Below, piece after piece: positions 40,915 through 49,319 of a stretch of 52,798 nt of DNA. The stretch covers positions 64,001 to 116,798 of the forward strand of contig JAIBBV010000002.1 of the NCBI GenBank assembly GCA_019694465.1. Reading direction: 5' to 3'. Source of the DNA: Oligoflexia bacterium. GTDB lineage: Bacteria > Bdellovibrionota_C > UBA2361 > JAFLCA01. Numbering within the stretch: position 1 is the stretch's first letter; every line of letters begins with the position of its first letter. The notes beneath the pieces are model-generated. The model did no database searches and had not been told where the DNA came from. It saw only the letters and a program-made list of their open reading frames with translations. The position numbers and the translations under genes were made by a program.

Positions 40915-41454
40915 ATGTGTAAAAGAGCATTTTTTCTGGCTGGACTTTCTTTAGCGGTAGCTTCTCTGTCGGGGTGTGGGATTACCGGTGTAATTACTGA
41001 AACCAAAGACTTTGTGGAAAACTTAGTTGGTGAAGGAAGCGGAGCTGAGGTTCAGTGCAAAACCGGAATAGTCTGTGTTCATGCTAAGAGCCCTTCGGAT
41101 AACAAGAAATTACAAGAAAAGTTTAACAAGGCTAGCACCAATGCAGGAATGGCATATTCAATCACAAATCCTGGGACCATGGCGGGCCAGGGTGGAGCTA
41201 TGGTGAATGGTCAAGCGATTGGTACATATGCAGCGGCAAATCACCTAAGTGTTGAGCAAGTCGCGCAATCCATCGGTCAGCTAATCACCGATATGATCAA
41301 CGGCAATCCTCCGGCCAATAATCTAGTATCCACACTCCAGGTTCAGCTTTGCCCACCTGATACTGATAAGGTGCAATGCCCAGACCAATCCTTGGGAGAA
41401 GTAAAGGTAACTGGAGATCTGACTGGAGTTCACGCTGATTTTAAGAAGAGATAA
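40915..41454 (+). CDS. Putative outer-membrane/periplasmic lipoprotein
   Basis: The 179-residue product has a type II signal peptide with lipobox LSGC (Cys21), so it is probably lipidated. The mature protein is Gly/Asn/Ala-rich with paired cysteines (VQCKTGIVCVHA and LCPPDTDKVQCPD) that may form disulfides. No family is recognised. A strong rho-independent terminator follows about 50 bases after its stop. The upstream AGGGGTTAGTGGTG at 40900-40913 abuts the start codon and its GGGG may be the ribosome site. Confidence 0.75.
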   Translation: MCKRAFFLAGLSLAVASLSGCGITGVITETKDFVENLVGEGSGAEVQCKTGIVCVHAKSPSDNKKLQEKFNKASTNAGMAYSITNPGTMAGQGGAMVNGQAIGTYAAANHLSVEQVAQSIGQLITDMINGNPPANNLVSTLQVQLCPPDTDKVQCPDQSLGEVKVTGDLTGVHADFKKR

Positions 41455-41479
41455 TCATTTTCTGAATTGATCCGTAGAT

Positions 41480-41737
41480 TTAGTGCGTGGTGTTTATGGA
41501 TTTGGTGTGGATGGGGGTGTAAGCTCCCATCCACATTTTTTGGCCGACTGTTGCAAGGCGTTTATAAGCGGAAATCTGCTCATCGATGACTTCTAGGATG
41601 AGTATCTGCGATGGAACGCTCATTCTAATCTGAGGCGACAGAGAGTGTCTGAATTCACTCATCGCTAGATGGTACTGCTTGTTAGTTTTACCAATGATGC
41701 TTTGCTTGCGTATGGATGGCACCTTTCGGAGGGGCAT
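41480..41737 (-). CDS. Doubtful small protein, 85 aa
   Basis: The frame encodes a basic N-terminus and a middle part of protein-like text (SVPSQILILEVIDEQISAYKRL). No family is recognised. Its 3' end runs through the lipoprotein terminator hairpin, and no clear ribosome site precedes the start, so it may be accidental. An internal ATG near 41662 gives a 60-residue alternative. Confidence 0.25.
   Translation of the reverse strand: MPLRKVPSIRKQSIIGKTNKQYHLAMSEFRHSLSPQIRMSVPSQILILEVIDEQISAYKRLATVGQKMWMGAYTPIHTKSINTTH
41506..41541 (+). terminator. Rho-independent terminator after the lipoprotein gene
   Basis: TGTGGATGGG (41506-41515) pairs with CCCATCCACA (41526-41535), a perfect 10-bp stem with a 10-base loop, followed by six T residues. 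It lies about 50 bases after the lipoprotein stop. Confidence 0.9.
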
Positions 41738-41903
41738 GCAGCGAAACTACTATTCCTTACTTCGTGAAAGCACACCTTTAGTGTCATGAAGTTTTTGCAA
41801 CTCTTGCAATGCTTAGGACTTAGTTTTCTTACTAAATTTGCACTGCTGATGTAGTGCTACGTTACTGTCACGTAATTGTTACGCTCTTTTGACTTATAAC
41901 TGC

Positions 41904-41919
41904 TGGCACGCGGCGTGCA
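41904..41919 (+). promoter_or_regulatory. Sigma-54-type promoter before the cytochrome gene
   Basis: TGGCACGCGGCGTGCA matches the -24/-12 consensus (TGGCACG-N4-TTGCA) with one mismatch, and the invariant GG and GC are exactly ten bases apart. It lies about 55 bases upstream of the monoheme cytochrome start. If real, expression needs RpoN and an enhancer-binding activator, neither of which is in the window. Confidence 0.55.
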
Positions 41920-41973
41920 TTAAGAAACATTCCTAGGAGCCCGTGAGGGTTTTCCTTGGTGTAATGCTATTCG

Positions 41974-42720
41974 ATGGTGCCCGCTATGAACACTCGCAGT
42001 TGCGTTGTCGCTACCCTTTTGTTTGCTCTGTGCATAAGCCCTAGCTATGCGTCGGCAGCAGAGCCTCCTCCTAGCTCGGTAGTTTTGGCTAACCCCAAAA
42101 AAGATGTCCTAAAAACGTCGATGATGATGGCGCTTGGCTCCAAGAAAATGAAGCTCTCCTGCGGTCGTATAAAAAAATGGGTTCCTGGAGTTAATAGCAA
42201 GACATACTTCTATCCCCTGAGTGGATTCATACTGGACCAAAAAAATGAGTTGGCAGCCCTCAAGGCATTTCAGGCGTCGGGCCTAGGAACGGCTGCTACA
42301 GCCAAGCAAATTAAGAAAACATCGGCAAATATTAAGACACTTAAGGGATACACAAAGCCAGCTGCGGTAGCCTGCAAATCTGCCGTTGCTAAAGCTAAGA
42401 GCTCTAGTTCTGGTGGCTCTGGCGGTTCTTCGCCCTCCAATCCAACTGATCCAGGTGGTTCTAGCTACTTTAGCGGCAATTGCCTTACTTCTTACGGGCG
42501 TTCAGCCTTGGGAATTCCTTCCAGTGTATCTAGTGCCTGCAAACCAGCAGGTCAGTCCCTGGCAAACTCATTGGCTTGCGTCAGTTGTCACACCGAGAAG
42601 TTGGGACGCACATTTTCGCAAGTGGCTGGTTCATTCGTCTTGCCCACTATGTCGGCATTGCCGCATTCCAATCAGCAAGTAGCAGACCTGGTTGCCTATC
42701 TTAATCGTAATAAGCAGTAG
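41974..42720 (+). CDS. Secreted monoheme c-type cytochrome
   Basis: The 248-residue protein has a signal peptide (CVVATLLFALCISPSYASA), a charged middle region, a Ser/Gly-rich linker (about residues 145-163) and a C-terminal cytochrome c domain with CVSCH at 202-206. A likely distal Met ligand is in PTMSALP, and the closing VADLVAYLNRN helix is typical of class I cytochromes. It is periplasmic and should be matured by the CcmH pathway. ATG 41974 or ATG 41986 can be the start. A sigma-54-like site precedes it, and the larger triheme cytochrome follows 20 bases after the stop, so they probably form an operon. Confidence 0.86.
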   Translation: MVPAMNTRSCVVATLLFALCISPSYASAAEPPPSSVVLANPKKDVLKTSMMMALGSKKMKLSCGRIKKWVPGVNSKTYFYPLSGFILDQKNELAALKAFQASGLGTAATAKQIKKTSANIKTLKGYTKPAAVACKSAVAKAKSSSSGGSGGSSPSNPTDPGGSSYFSGNCLTSYGRSALGIPSSVSSACKPAGQSLANSLACVSCHTEKLGRTFSQVAGSFVLPTMSALPHSNQQVADLVAYLNRNKQ

Positions 42721-42740
42721 ATAAATCTTGTGCAGGCTGT

Positions 42741-44132
42741 GTGAAATTGTCGCTTCAAACACCACCTTTAGCTGCTAGTAGACAGAGCTACTCTATCGGA
42801 TTGCTTGTGGTGCTAGCCTTTGCTGCAACGGCACAAGCCGAGCTTGTAAGTCCAGGAGTTGTGACCTTGCAGGCTAGTAGTGTTCAGTTTGTAGACGATT
42901 CATTTGCTGCTAGCAAGGCCTCGCTTATCAAACTCAAGATGGCACTAAAGCTTGATAAGCTCAAAATGAAATCACTTGGCAAGTTGTGCAAGGGGAAGCT
43001 GAAAAAGATCAGCACTTCAAACTGTGACTTGGATAAGGACGGACTGGTCAATCGCAGAGAGGTGTTGCTTAAGACTAGCTTTAAAAAGAAGGACACGGAC
43101 GGAGATAGACTCTCTGACTATGTTGAAGTCGCTATCTTAGGAACTAATCCGCGCAAAAAGGACTCTGATAAGGATGGGCTAAGCGATGGAGATGAGGTGC
43201 TACTGTATGGGACCGACCCGCTTGATCCGGATTCAGATCATGATGGAATTATAGATAGCTATGATATCCCAGGTGGGGCCAACTCATGTGCTGCGCCTAA
43301 CTTTGACTCAAGCGGCAATACAAACAAGTTTGAAATTCCGACACCACTGCAAGGCAATATTAGCGCTGGTCAGGCGCAGTATCAGCAGACTTGCCATCTC
43401 TGTCATGCTGACACTACGCATGGACAGAATTTTACTTTTCCTCAACTGCAGGCTCGCATTACTAGTCCACCAATGAATCTTAGTTCACTTACAACGCAAC
43501 AGATTGCCAACTTGGTGGCGTTTTTGAATAAGAACCAGCCTGGTGGAACGGGAAACTGCACCCCCACACCGACGCCTGGTTCTGGCACCCCGCAGCCAAC
43601 TGCAGCTCCAACCGAAGTTCCTGGGACGCCATGCCCCGGCGGAAATTATGATGGGAATGGGAATACTACGGCCTTTGGCATTCCGACTGGTCTAACTGGA
43701 AATGTGATTGCTGGCCTGTCTACCTTTACCCAGACTTGTGGCGGCTGTCATGGCAGTCCTGTAGCTGGGATTTTGCCGAAGGGAGTAAATTTTTCGTACC
43801 AACAATTAGTGACTGCCGTGACTGGAGCTCCGATGAATATTACTACTGTTACATCCCAGCAGTTTGCTAACCTAACAGCGGCTGCAAACCAGAGTCAGGC
43901 TGGTGGTAATTGTGGTACGCCTGCGCCGACACCAACTCCACTAGATCCTGTTACTGAAGGCAATTTGATTTTTAACTCGACCTGCCGCTCCTGTCATTCC
44001 AATCCAAACGAGCTGCATAGCCTTAGCTTGCATGACCTGAATGAAGCCTTGAATGAAGTTAATCAGATGCAAAACATTAATCTCACCAATTCACAGAAAT
44101 CTGCACTGATCCAATTTCTGCACACCCAATAA
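42741..44132 (+). CDS. Secreted multiheme c-type cytochrome with thrombospondin type 3-like repeats
   Basis: The 463-residue protein has a signal peptide (ending ATAQAE near residue 34), a lysine-rich region, then Asp-rich calcium-binding repeats at about 95-175 (DLDKDGL, DTDGDRLSDY, DSDKDGLSDGDE, DSDHDGIIDSYD), as in thrombospondin type 3 repeats. Three cytochrome c domains follow, with CHLCH at 218, CGGCH at 333 and CRSCH at 415, joined by Pro/Thr-rich linkers. The first two have the same surrounding text (GNT...F.IPT.L.GN), so they are tandem duplicates. Start is GTG with AGG upstream. A periplasmic or surface electron carrier is likely; partners are unknown. Confidence 0.88.
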   Translation: MKLSLQTPPLAASRQSYSIGLLVVLAFAATAQAELVSPGVVTLQASSVQFVDDSFAASKASLIKLKMALKLDKLKMKSLGKLCKGKLKKISTSNCDLDKDGLVNRREVLLKTSFKKKDTDGDRLSDYVEVAILGTNPRKKDSDKDGLSDGDEVLLYGTDPLDPDSDHDGIIDSYDIPGGANSCAAPNFDSSGNTNKFEIPTPLQGNISAGQAQYQQTCHLCHADTTHGQNFTFPQLQARITSPPMNLSSLTTQQIANLVAFLNKNQPGGTGNCTPTPTPGSGTPQPTAAPTEVPGTPCPGGNYDGNGNTTAFGIPTGLTGNVIAGLSTFTQTCGGCHGSPVAGILPKGVNFSYQQLVTAVTGAPMNITTVTSQQFANLTAAANQSQAGGNCGTPAPTPTPLDPVTEGNLIFNSTCRSCHSNPNELHSLSLHDLNEALNEVNQMQNINLTNSQKSALIQFLHTQ

Positions 44133-44264
44133 CTGCCCTGCAGGATAGGTGATACGAAATTTTGCGAGTTATAGTCTAGGTAATCGTCGTAGACTGGCAA
44201 GCTCTAGCGGGTATTTGTGGCTATAAATTCATATTTAGGGAGAATGTAGCCGATAGCTAAGGGC

Positions 44265-44564
44265 GTGAGGGAGACAGCATTAAAAACAAATAGATCTGAG
44301 CTCGGCGCCGCTGTGGCTGAGTATACCCTTGCGATCGCGGCCATTGCATTTGTTGTAATTGGCGGCGCCACAGAGCTTGGATTAAGAACGCGTGATGTGT
44401 TCGTGTGTTATCTAGATATGAGTCTTTCAGACGGCGAGTTGCTTGCAAGTGGAGCGCTTGGAGACGGAGTTGGCTGTGAAGTCAGCGCGGGCATTGATAG
44501 TATTGCAGAGTTCAAGGGCGGCGGAGAGACGGGCACGGATGAGAGCGCTATTGCCATAGACTAG
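44265..44564 (+). CDS. Flp/class IVb pilin-like protein
   Basis: The 99-residue protein begins with a short basic leader and then LGAAVAEYTLAIAAIAFVVIGGATELG, split in text as LGAAVAEYTLAIAA and IAFVVIGG, with the Glu-Tyr at the position expected of Flp/TadE-type prepilins cut by a TadV-like peptidase. The rest is a short Gly/Glu-rich acidic tail with two cysteines. It may form a thin adherence pilus or be a minor pilin, but no tad assembly genes are in the window. The start GTG 44265 is best available. It follows the cytochromes after 132 bases. Confidence 0.6.
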   Translation: MRETALKTNRSELGAAVAEYTLAIAAIAFVVIGGATELGLRTRDVFVCYLDMSLSDGELLASGALGDGVGCEVSAGIDSIAEFKGGGETGTDESAIAID

Positions 44565-44598
44565 TAAATAGCTCGTCATGCTATTCGAGTCGTTTTGC

Positions 44599-45312
44599 TC
44601 AGAGCAGATTTACAACTAAAATATACAATCCCTTTTCATCGACTGGCCCCCCGCTAGCAAGACAGGCATTTTGTGCGCGTGCAAGTTGAATGTTCGTTGT
44701 AGTTTGCTTGCCATCCAAAATTTTCACGATCGCTGTCTTTGGGCACGTCTGCATTTTGTTCGGAAGGTCTGTGATTTTTACAGTAAAAGACTTTACCCCG
44801 CCTGGCCAGGCTTGAACGATTGGCCAGCTTAGCGAGTCACCAGCTTTGCCCTTTTGAATTAGACCATGCACTTTGTATTGTAAGATAAAGGAGTGCAATG
44901 GCTCTGATAAAGCTGCTGATTGTCGAAGCCTAATATACTGTACGCCCTTCTCAGCGGTGATTTTAAGAGGCGCAGATTTTGAATCAATAAAGCCAACTTG
45001 GGGCTCATAGCTTAAAGGCGCAGCTCCTTTGCGTAAGATGGAGGCGGTCTTGGGAAGCGCGTGGCCAATCCCAAACCATTTGTTAGATTTCTCAAATCCC
45101 ACCTGCAGCTCTTCTGTAATCAAGACCGTGCCGGCTTCAAGAAGACGGATTTCTGTATTCCAGGACGCAACCCCCGAGTCAGCTATGGCAGTGGCGATAC
45201 CTATTTGTGCTGATAGGAGTGACAAAAGCAGGGCGAATGTTGCTAAAACGCCTGGCTTTAGAATCGCGAATTGATTGAGAGGATACTTCGGCTGCGAACA
45301 AGCTACGCGCAT
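44599..45312 (-). CDS. DUF2207-like exported protein
   Basis: The 237-residue protein has a hydrophobic N-terminal segment (about residues 24-42, LATFALLLSLLSAQIGIA) acting as signal or anchor, then a beta-rich region similar to the extracytoplasmic domain of DUF2207 membrane proteins: SWNTEIRLLEAGTVLITEELQVGFE, KWFGIGHALPK, ILQYKVHGLI and LSWPIVQAWPGGVKSFTVKI. The membrane-spanning C-terminal part of typical DUF2207 proteins is absent, so this is a short form. Function is unknown. It converges with the pilin-like gene. Confidence 0.65.
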   Translation of the reverse strand: MRVACSQPKYPLNQFAILKPGVLATFALLLSLLSAQIGIATAIADSGVASWNTEIRLLEAGTVLITEELQVGFEKSNKWFGIGHALPKTASILRKGAAPLSYEPQVGFIDSKSAPLKITAEKGVQYIRLRQSAALSEPLHSFILQYKVHGLIQKGKAGDSLSWPIVQAWPGGVKSFTVKITDLPNKMQTCPKTAIVKILDGKQTTTNIQLARAQNACLASGGPVDEKGLYILVVNLL

Positions 45313-45399
45313 ACTGCTAGCTTAGACGCAACGGGGGCTTCGCGGAACAGCTATTATGTTGATGTCGTTTTGGGTTGGAGATCTAGATTGTTCGAGATT

Positions 45400-46644
45400 C
45401 TAAGGAAGATGGAGCGGGCTTCCTTTCTTGCTTCCGCCTGAACTTATGCTCGACAGAAGATTGCAAGCTAATGTTAAAACCAGCACGCCAGGAACCAATG
45501 TGGTGTACTTCAGGCCAGCAGGATTGTTCATAAATACTTGGAATTGAATTAGGTGCGTCTGACTAATAGCAAAAAGGTAACCAATAGCGAGTGTGTAGTG
45601 GCGTATTAGTCGCTCACCCGTATGTTCGTTGTTGAGAGCAAAAACTACGATGGCTGGTAGGGCCCAAGCTAAGTGGTGAAACCACATAATGGGAGAGCTT
45701 AGCACCATGCAGCAGCTAACAAACCCAAGGTATGTAAGAGCTTCACGTATGCTGGTGATGCGTGCTTTGGCGACAACAAAAATAGGTAGCGCAAGAACCA
45801 AGCCTTTTATAAGCCAACGCAAATAGACAGCTTCTTCCAGGCCAAATGGTAGAAGAATTGCCTTATCAAAGGCGTAGTTAAATGGAAAATCTCTATGACG
45901 TCCATCTACAGACATTCCCTGCAAATACCCAATGAAGTCGTTCAACACGTGCGGGTTATTCGTGGCCAAAGTTGGTAGCAGCAATAGTGTTACGCCAATA
46001 ACAAAAAAGCTGAGTAGTACGCCCCAGCGCTTTGTCTTTAGTGGAACAAGAAGCAGAAGCGCCGGAGTGATTTTTATGCTGGCTGCTATGCCGAGCAGGG
46101 CACCTGCTAAATAGAAAGTGTTTGCTGCATAGCAGAGAAAGAAGCCGCTAATGCAAAGCAAGATCAGTGCTGCCACTTGCCCATCGCTGACTCCAGAATA
46201 GACTGGCTCAAAGCAGATGCAGAAAAAAAGTAAGAGCGCAAAGCGCGATGGGTATGGAATTTTTATATTTCTTGAATAGGCAAGTAGCCCAGCCAGGCAT
46301 GCAGCAGAGCCAGCGATCGATAGCCACGCCAAAACGCACCAGCAAAATTTTATGGTTTGATACTCTATGTTGGGCAGGATGCTTAGCGCGAAAGCAAGAA
46401 TGGGCGGGTACAGGTAATAGCCCTGCGTCATGTAGCCCCAGCGGTTCTGAACCATGACAGGCGTATTGTAGATATTTTCGCCCTGCTGAAGTAATTGCGC
46501 TGCCTTATAGTAAATCTCCAAGTCGACTAGTTGCCGCGTGGATGCATCAATGACAAATAGATAGAAGGAGAATGCTAGGAGCAGTACAATGGCGCTCCAA
46601 ATGAACTTTGGCGCTGTGATCAGAGCTAAAACTTTTTTAGACAT
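45400..46644 (-). CDS. DUF2029/GT87-type membrane glycosyltransferase
   Basis: The 414-residue protein has about ten membrane helices. The first loop holds the acidic motif in LVDLEIYYKAAQLLQQGENIYN (in text LVDLEIYYKAAQLL), then GYYLYPPILAF, and later GVSDGQVAALILL and GIAASIKITPALLLLVPLK, which match DUF2029/GT87 polyprenol-phosphate mannose-dependent transferases. Acceptor is unknown. It lies between a DUF2207-like gene on the same strand and a divergent Nudix gene. It is one of four GT-C type proteins in the window. Confidence 0.85.
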   Translation of the reverse strand: MSKKVLALITAPKFIWSAIVLLLAFSFYLFVIDASTRQLVDLEIYYKAAQLLQQGENIYNTPVMVQNRWGYMTQGYYLYPPILAFALSILPNIEYQTIKFCWCVLAWLSIAGSAACLAGLLAYSRNIKIPYPSRFALLLFFCICFEPVYSGVSDGQVAALILLCISGFFLCYAANTFYLAGALLGIAASIKITPALLLLVPLKTKRWGVLLSFFVIGVTLLLLPTLATNNPHVLNDFIGYLQGMSVDGRHRDFPFNYAFDKAILLPFGLEEAVYLRWLIKGLVLALPIFVVAKARITSIREALTYLGFVSCCMVLSSPIMWFHHLAWALPAIVVFALNNEHTGERLIRHYTLAIGYLFAISQTHLIQFQVFMNNPAGLKYTTLVPGVLVLTLACNLLSSISSGGSKKGSPLHLP

Positions 46645-46732
46645 GGCTTATACACGAGGATACTGGGAGGCTGCCTGTCGGCAACCCTAGGTATAGTATT
46701 CGTCGTCTTGTTAGGCTGAAAGGGGTTTTCAT

Positions 46733-47275
46733 ATGGCTGAGGAATTCAAGATATTGGAGTCGAATGAGCTCTTGCGGGGCAAGCAATTCGGCGTTGTTCG
46801 GGACAAAATTCAAGCCCCTGATGGCAGTGTCCTGCAGCGGGACTCAGTAACGCATCCAGGGGCTGCTGTATTCTTGCCTGTAACGCAATTAGGAACCTTC
46901 TTGTTAGTGCGCCAATATAGGCATGCAGTTCGACGGATGTTGCTGGAGTGCCCTGCGGGAACCCTGAACTCAGGAGAAGATCCACTGACCTGCGCACAGC
47001 GGGAAATAAGAGAGGAAGTGGGGGTAGCTGCATCAGAGTGGGTGGCGCTGGGAACTATTCTACCTGCACCAGGCTTTTGTAATGAGGTGCAGCATTTGTT
47101 TGTTGCACGCGGTCTTCGTCCAGAGAAAGCTAAGCCTGACGACGATGAATTTATTAGTGTTGAAGAGCTTAGCGTGGCTGCTTTACGCACGGCAATTCAA
47201 TCTGGAGATGTCTGTGACGGAAAGTCATTAGCGCTTTTAATGCGGGCTAGCATTTTGGGGATACTGAAGCTCTAG
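46733..47275 (+). CDS. Nudix hydrolase, ADP-ribose pyrophosphatase-like
   Basis: The 180-residue protein has a complete Nudix box, G then EDPLTCAQREIREEVGV (residues about 77-99, pattern G-x5-E-x7-REUXEE-x-GU). RQYRHAVRRMLLECPAG just before it and LPAPGFCNEVQHLFVA after it are typical of the ADP-ribose/NADH pyrophosphatase group (NudF-like). It splits nucleoside diphosphate derivatives in the cytoplasm with Mg2+. The start ATG follows AGGGG about eight bases upstream. It diverges from the GT87-like gene across 88 bases. Confidence 0.93.
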   Translation: MAEEFKILESNELLRGKQFGVVRDKIQAPDGSVLQRDSVTHPGAAVFLPVTQLGTFLLVRQYRHAVRRMLLECPAGTLNSGEDPLTCAQREIREEVGVAASEWVALGTILPAPGFCNEVQHLFVARGLRPEKAKPDDDEFISVEELSVAALRTAIQSGDVCDGKSLALLMRASILGILKL

Positions 47276-47585
47276 TCAGGCTAACTGATGATATAAGGGA
47301 AGGTAGGTGGTGTGTGCAGAGAGTTGTGATGCTGGTGTTCCATTACTAGTGGTGTGCTTAGCCGACCGGGACTACGTGCGCCTCCATCGTCGCGATCCCT
47401 CTCAAATTGCAAGCCTGAGTAACGGCAGCGGCCCCCCAGAGATAAATTCCAAGTGCCACACGCTCCTGCAATCTCTTAATAACGTATGGGACACTGGCAA
47501 GCATCCTCTATGCTCATAAAATAGCAAGTAAATCCAGCTTGTTATGTCGGTAGTCAAGGTTTGTGGTTTAAGTTAGTGCTCTAAA
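47276..47585. other. Non-coding gap before the divergent PLP-enzyme gene
   Basis: These 310 bases contain a 70-codon GTG-initiated plus frame (47307-47519) without family resemblance or ribosome site, which I consider accidental. No RNA gene or terminator was recognised. Confidence 0.4.
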
Positions 47586-49319
47586 ATGAGGACCCGTCGA
47601 GAAAATCAGGGAATTTCTCCCCAGCCAAATGAGTTGGCGCAGGGGACGCTTGGAGAGCGCCTTGGGCGTGGTGAGTTCGTCACGGGCGACACAGCAGTTC
47701 GGCTGGCTATGGACGGCTATGTGCCGCAGGGGCAATTGGATGGGCTAACTTTTTCAACGCATGAATTTGTTCGCGGCGTCCCTTGTGTGCCAGCTTTGGA
47801 TCTGAGCGGCGCGCTCAGTGTAAATCTGGATCAAAAAGGCCGCCTGTATCCAGCGAAGCCGGATCCGAAATTCATGCTCCAAGTCGCTAAGCGAGTTTCC
47901 CCCACTGATTTGCTTGAAGTGTTAAATTCTCTTGGGAGCCAGGATCGTATTCCACCTTGGGTTGATGCCGCACTAAGACCGGAATTAGAAGCTGGCACTG
48001 CTGTTGAAAAAATTCGCGCTAAGTTGCCCCAACAGGCGCAAGGTATGCGCCTTGCCTTTGTGTTCGGTGATGGTCCAGAAATCGAAGTTAACTTTGGTGG
48101 GATGTCGATTTGTCAGCGTGACTTAGATGCTCTTATTACCGAAGTCCCGCTTGCGGAAGGCGCGCGTGAAGTCGATCGAGTAGCTGAAAGTTTCTTCCGC
48201 AGTCGAGGAATTCCAGTGACTAAAGAGCCAGAGAAGCTCGGCAGTGAAGTTGCGATTGTAAGTGGAACTTCAATGCGTGTATTGGCGGGCGCGCTGCATG
48301 CGATTTGCCCTGAAAAGAATGGACGAATCTTTATTCCACAAGGCTGCTTTGAGCCACTTATAGAAATAGCTGGGCGTTACGGGGAGGTTTGCTTAATACC
48401 AACAGCCGACACTGGCTTTTGTTTAGATGCTACTCGTCTTGATATCGCAGTTAGGAGCTTTAAGTCGGAAGGGGCCCCAAGTGTATTACTCATGGTTGAT
48501 CCTGTAGCCAATGTTGGTGCTACCTTTAGTCGTGAACAGCATGAAGCGCTAGCACAGGTTCTGGTTAGGCATAACATGCGGGCTGTCGTCGACGAGCTGT
48601 ACGCACTGCTGCCTTCGAAATCATCAAAGGACGGTTCCAGCCTCGCTGCTCTTAGTGCGAAAGTGAAGTCTGGTCGTAGCGAGCGGCTATATGATCGCGT
48701 GGTTACGATCACTGGCACCTCGAAAGTACTACCCGATGAGCATCAGCGTTTTGGATTTGCTTGTTGCGGAGATAGCAGAATCCTCGAATCTTTGCGCAAG
48801 CTGGCTCAGGCAGAAGGCAACATCCCAAGTGTAATAGATGGCCTTATTCTAGAACGCGGTGTCGAGGCACTCTCTGGATGGAGGGGCTTTACTAGAGTAG
48901 ATCAAGGTAGGTTCGATAAAGGCTTTAAGGCGGTTTATAAGGGCATTGAAGCAGCCAATAAGTTGGCCCGCGCAGAACTCTTTTCCGTCGCGCACATGGC
49001 TGAGACAGGGTTTTTTGCCTGTCTATGCGTTAAAGCAGAGCCATTTAAGGAGTTAGGCGTTACAACGAGCGCTGATCTGGCGGATTATATTGCGGTTGTG
49101 GCGGGCGTTGGCTCAAGGCCCCTAGATGGCATGGGCCTAGGAAAGTTGGGAGACAAGATTGCTGTTCGTGTTAATGTAAGCGAAGAGCCGCCTAAGATTA
49201 TTGCTGCCGCGTTTGAGCGCCTGGGCAAACTGGGTGCAGCAGTGCTGGAAAGATCCGCTCCGACTATAAGAGAGCTAATTGATCAAGCACAGCGAGACGA
49301 GCGGGAGGAGGAAAGATGA
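47586..49319 (+). CDS. Divergent aminotransferase-like PLP-dependent protein with N-terminal extension
   Basis: The 577-residue protein has an N-terminal region of about 190 residues of unknown type, then a fold-type I PLP domain: SGTSMRVLAGALHAICP near 226, VDPVANVGATFSREQ near 303 (in place of the NPTNPTG motif), VVDELYAL near 334 (Asp and Tyr) and TGTSKVLPDEHQRFGFACCG near 375 with the candidate Schiff-base Lys. The small domain is at 440-560. Overall it resembles class I/II aminotransferases or decarboxylases, but the substrate is not evident. It overlaps the following helical-protein gene by ATGA. Confidence 0.75.
   Translation: MRTRRENQGISPQPNELAQGTLGERLGRGEFVTGDTAVRLAMDGYVPQGQLDGLTFSTHEFVRGVPCVPALDLSGALSVNLDQKGRLYPAKPDPKFMLQVAKRVSPTDLLEVLNSLGSQDRIPPWVDAALRPELEAGTAVEKIRAKLPQQAQGMRLAFVFGDGPEIEVNFGGMSICQRDLDALITEVPLAEGAREVDRVAESFFRSRGIPVTKEPEKLGSEVAIVSGTSMRVLAGALHAICPEKNGRIFIPQGCFEPLIEIAGRYGEVCLIPTADTGFCLDATRLDIAVRSFKSEGAPSVLLMVDPVANVGATFSREQHEALAQVLVRHNMRAVVDELYALLPSKSSKDGSSLAALSAKVKSGRSERLYDRVVTITGTSKVLPDEHQRFGFACCGDSRILESLRKLAQAEGNIPSVIDGLILERGVEALSGWRGFTRVDQGRFDKGFKAVYKGIEAANKLARAELFSVAHMAETGFFACLCVKAEPFKELGVTTSADLADYIAVVAGVGSRPLDGMGLGKLGDKIAVRVNVSEEPPKIIAAAFERLGKLGAAVLERSAPTIRELIDQAQRDEREEER

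Larger units (their letters stand above)
41455..41973. other. Intergenic region with terminator, doubtful minus frame and sigma-54 site
   Basis: These 519 bases contain the lipoprotein terminator (41506-41541), a doubtful minus-strand frame (41480-41737) and, near the right end, a sigma-54-like promoter (41904-41919) for the cytochrome gene. Confidence 0.5.

Noticed and set aside
47307..47519. 70-codon GTG-initiated frame upstream of the PLP-enzyme gene
   Set aside because: No ribosome site, family or protein-like composition; probably accidental.
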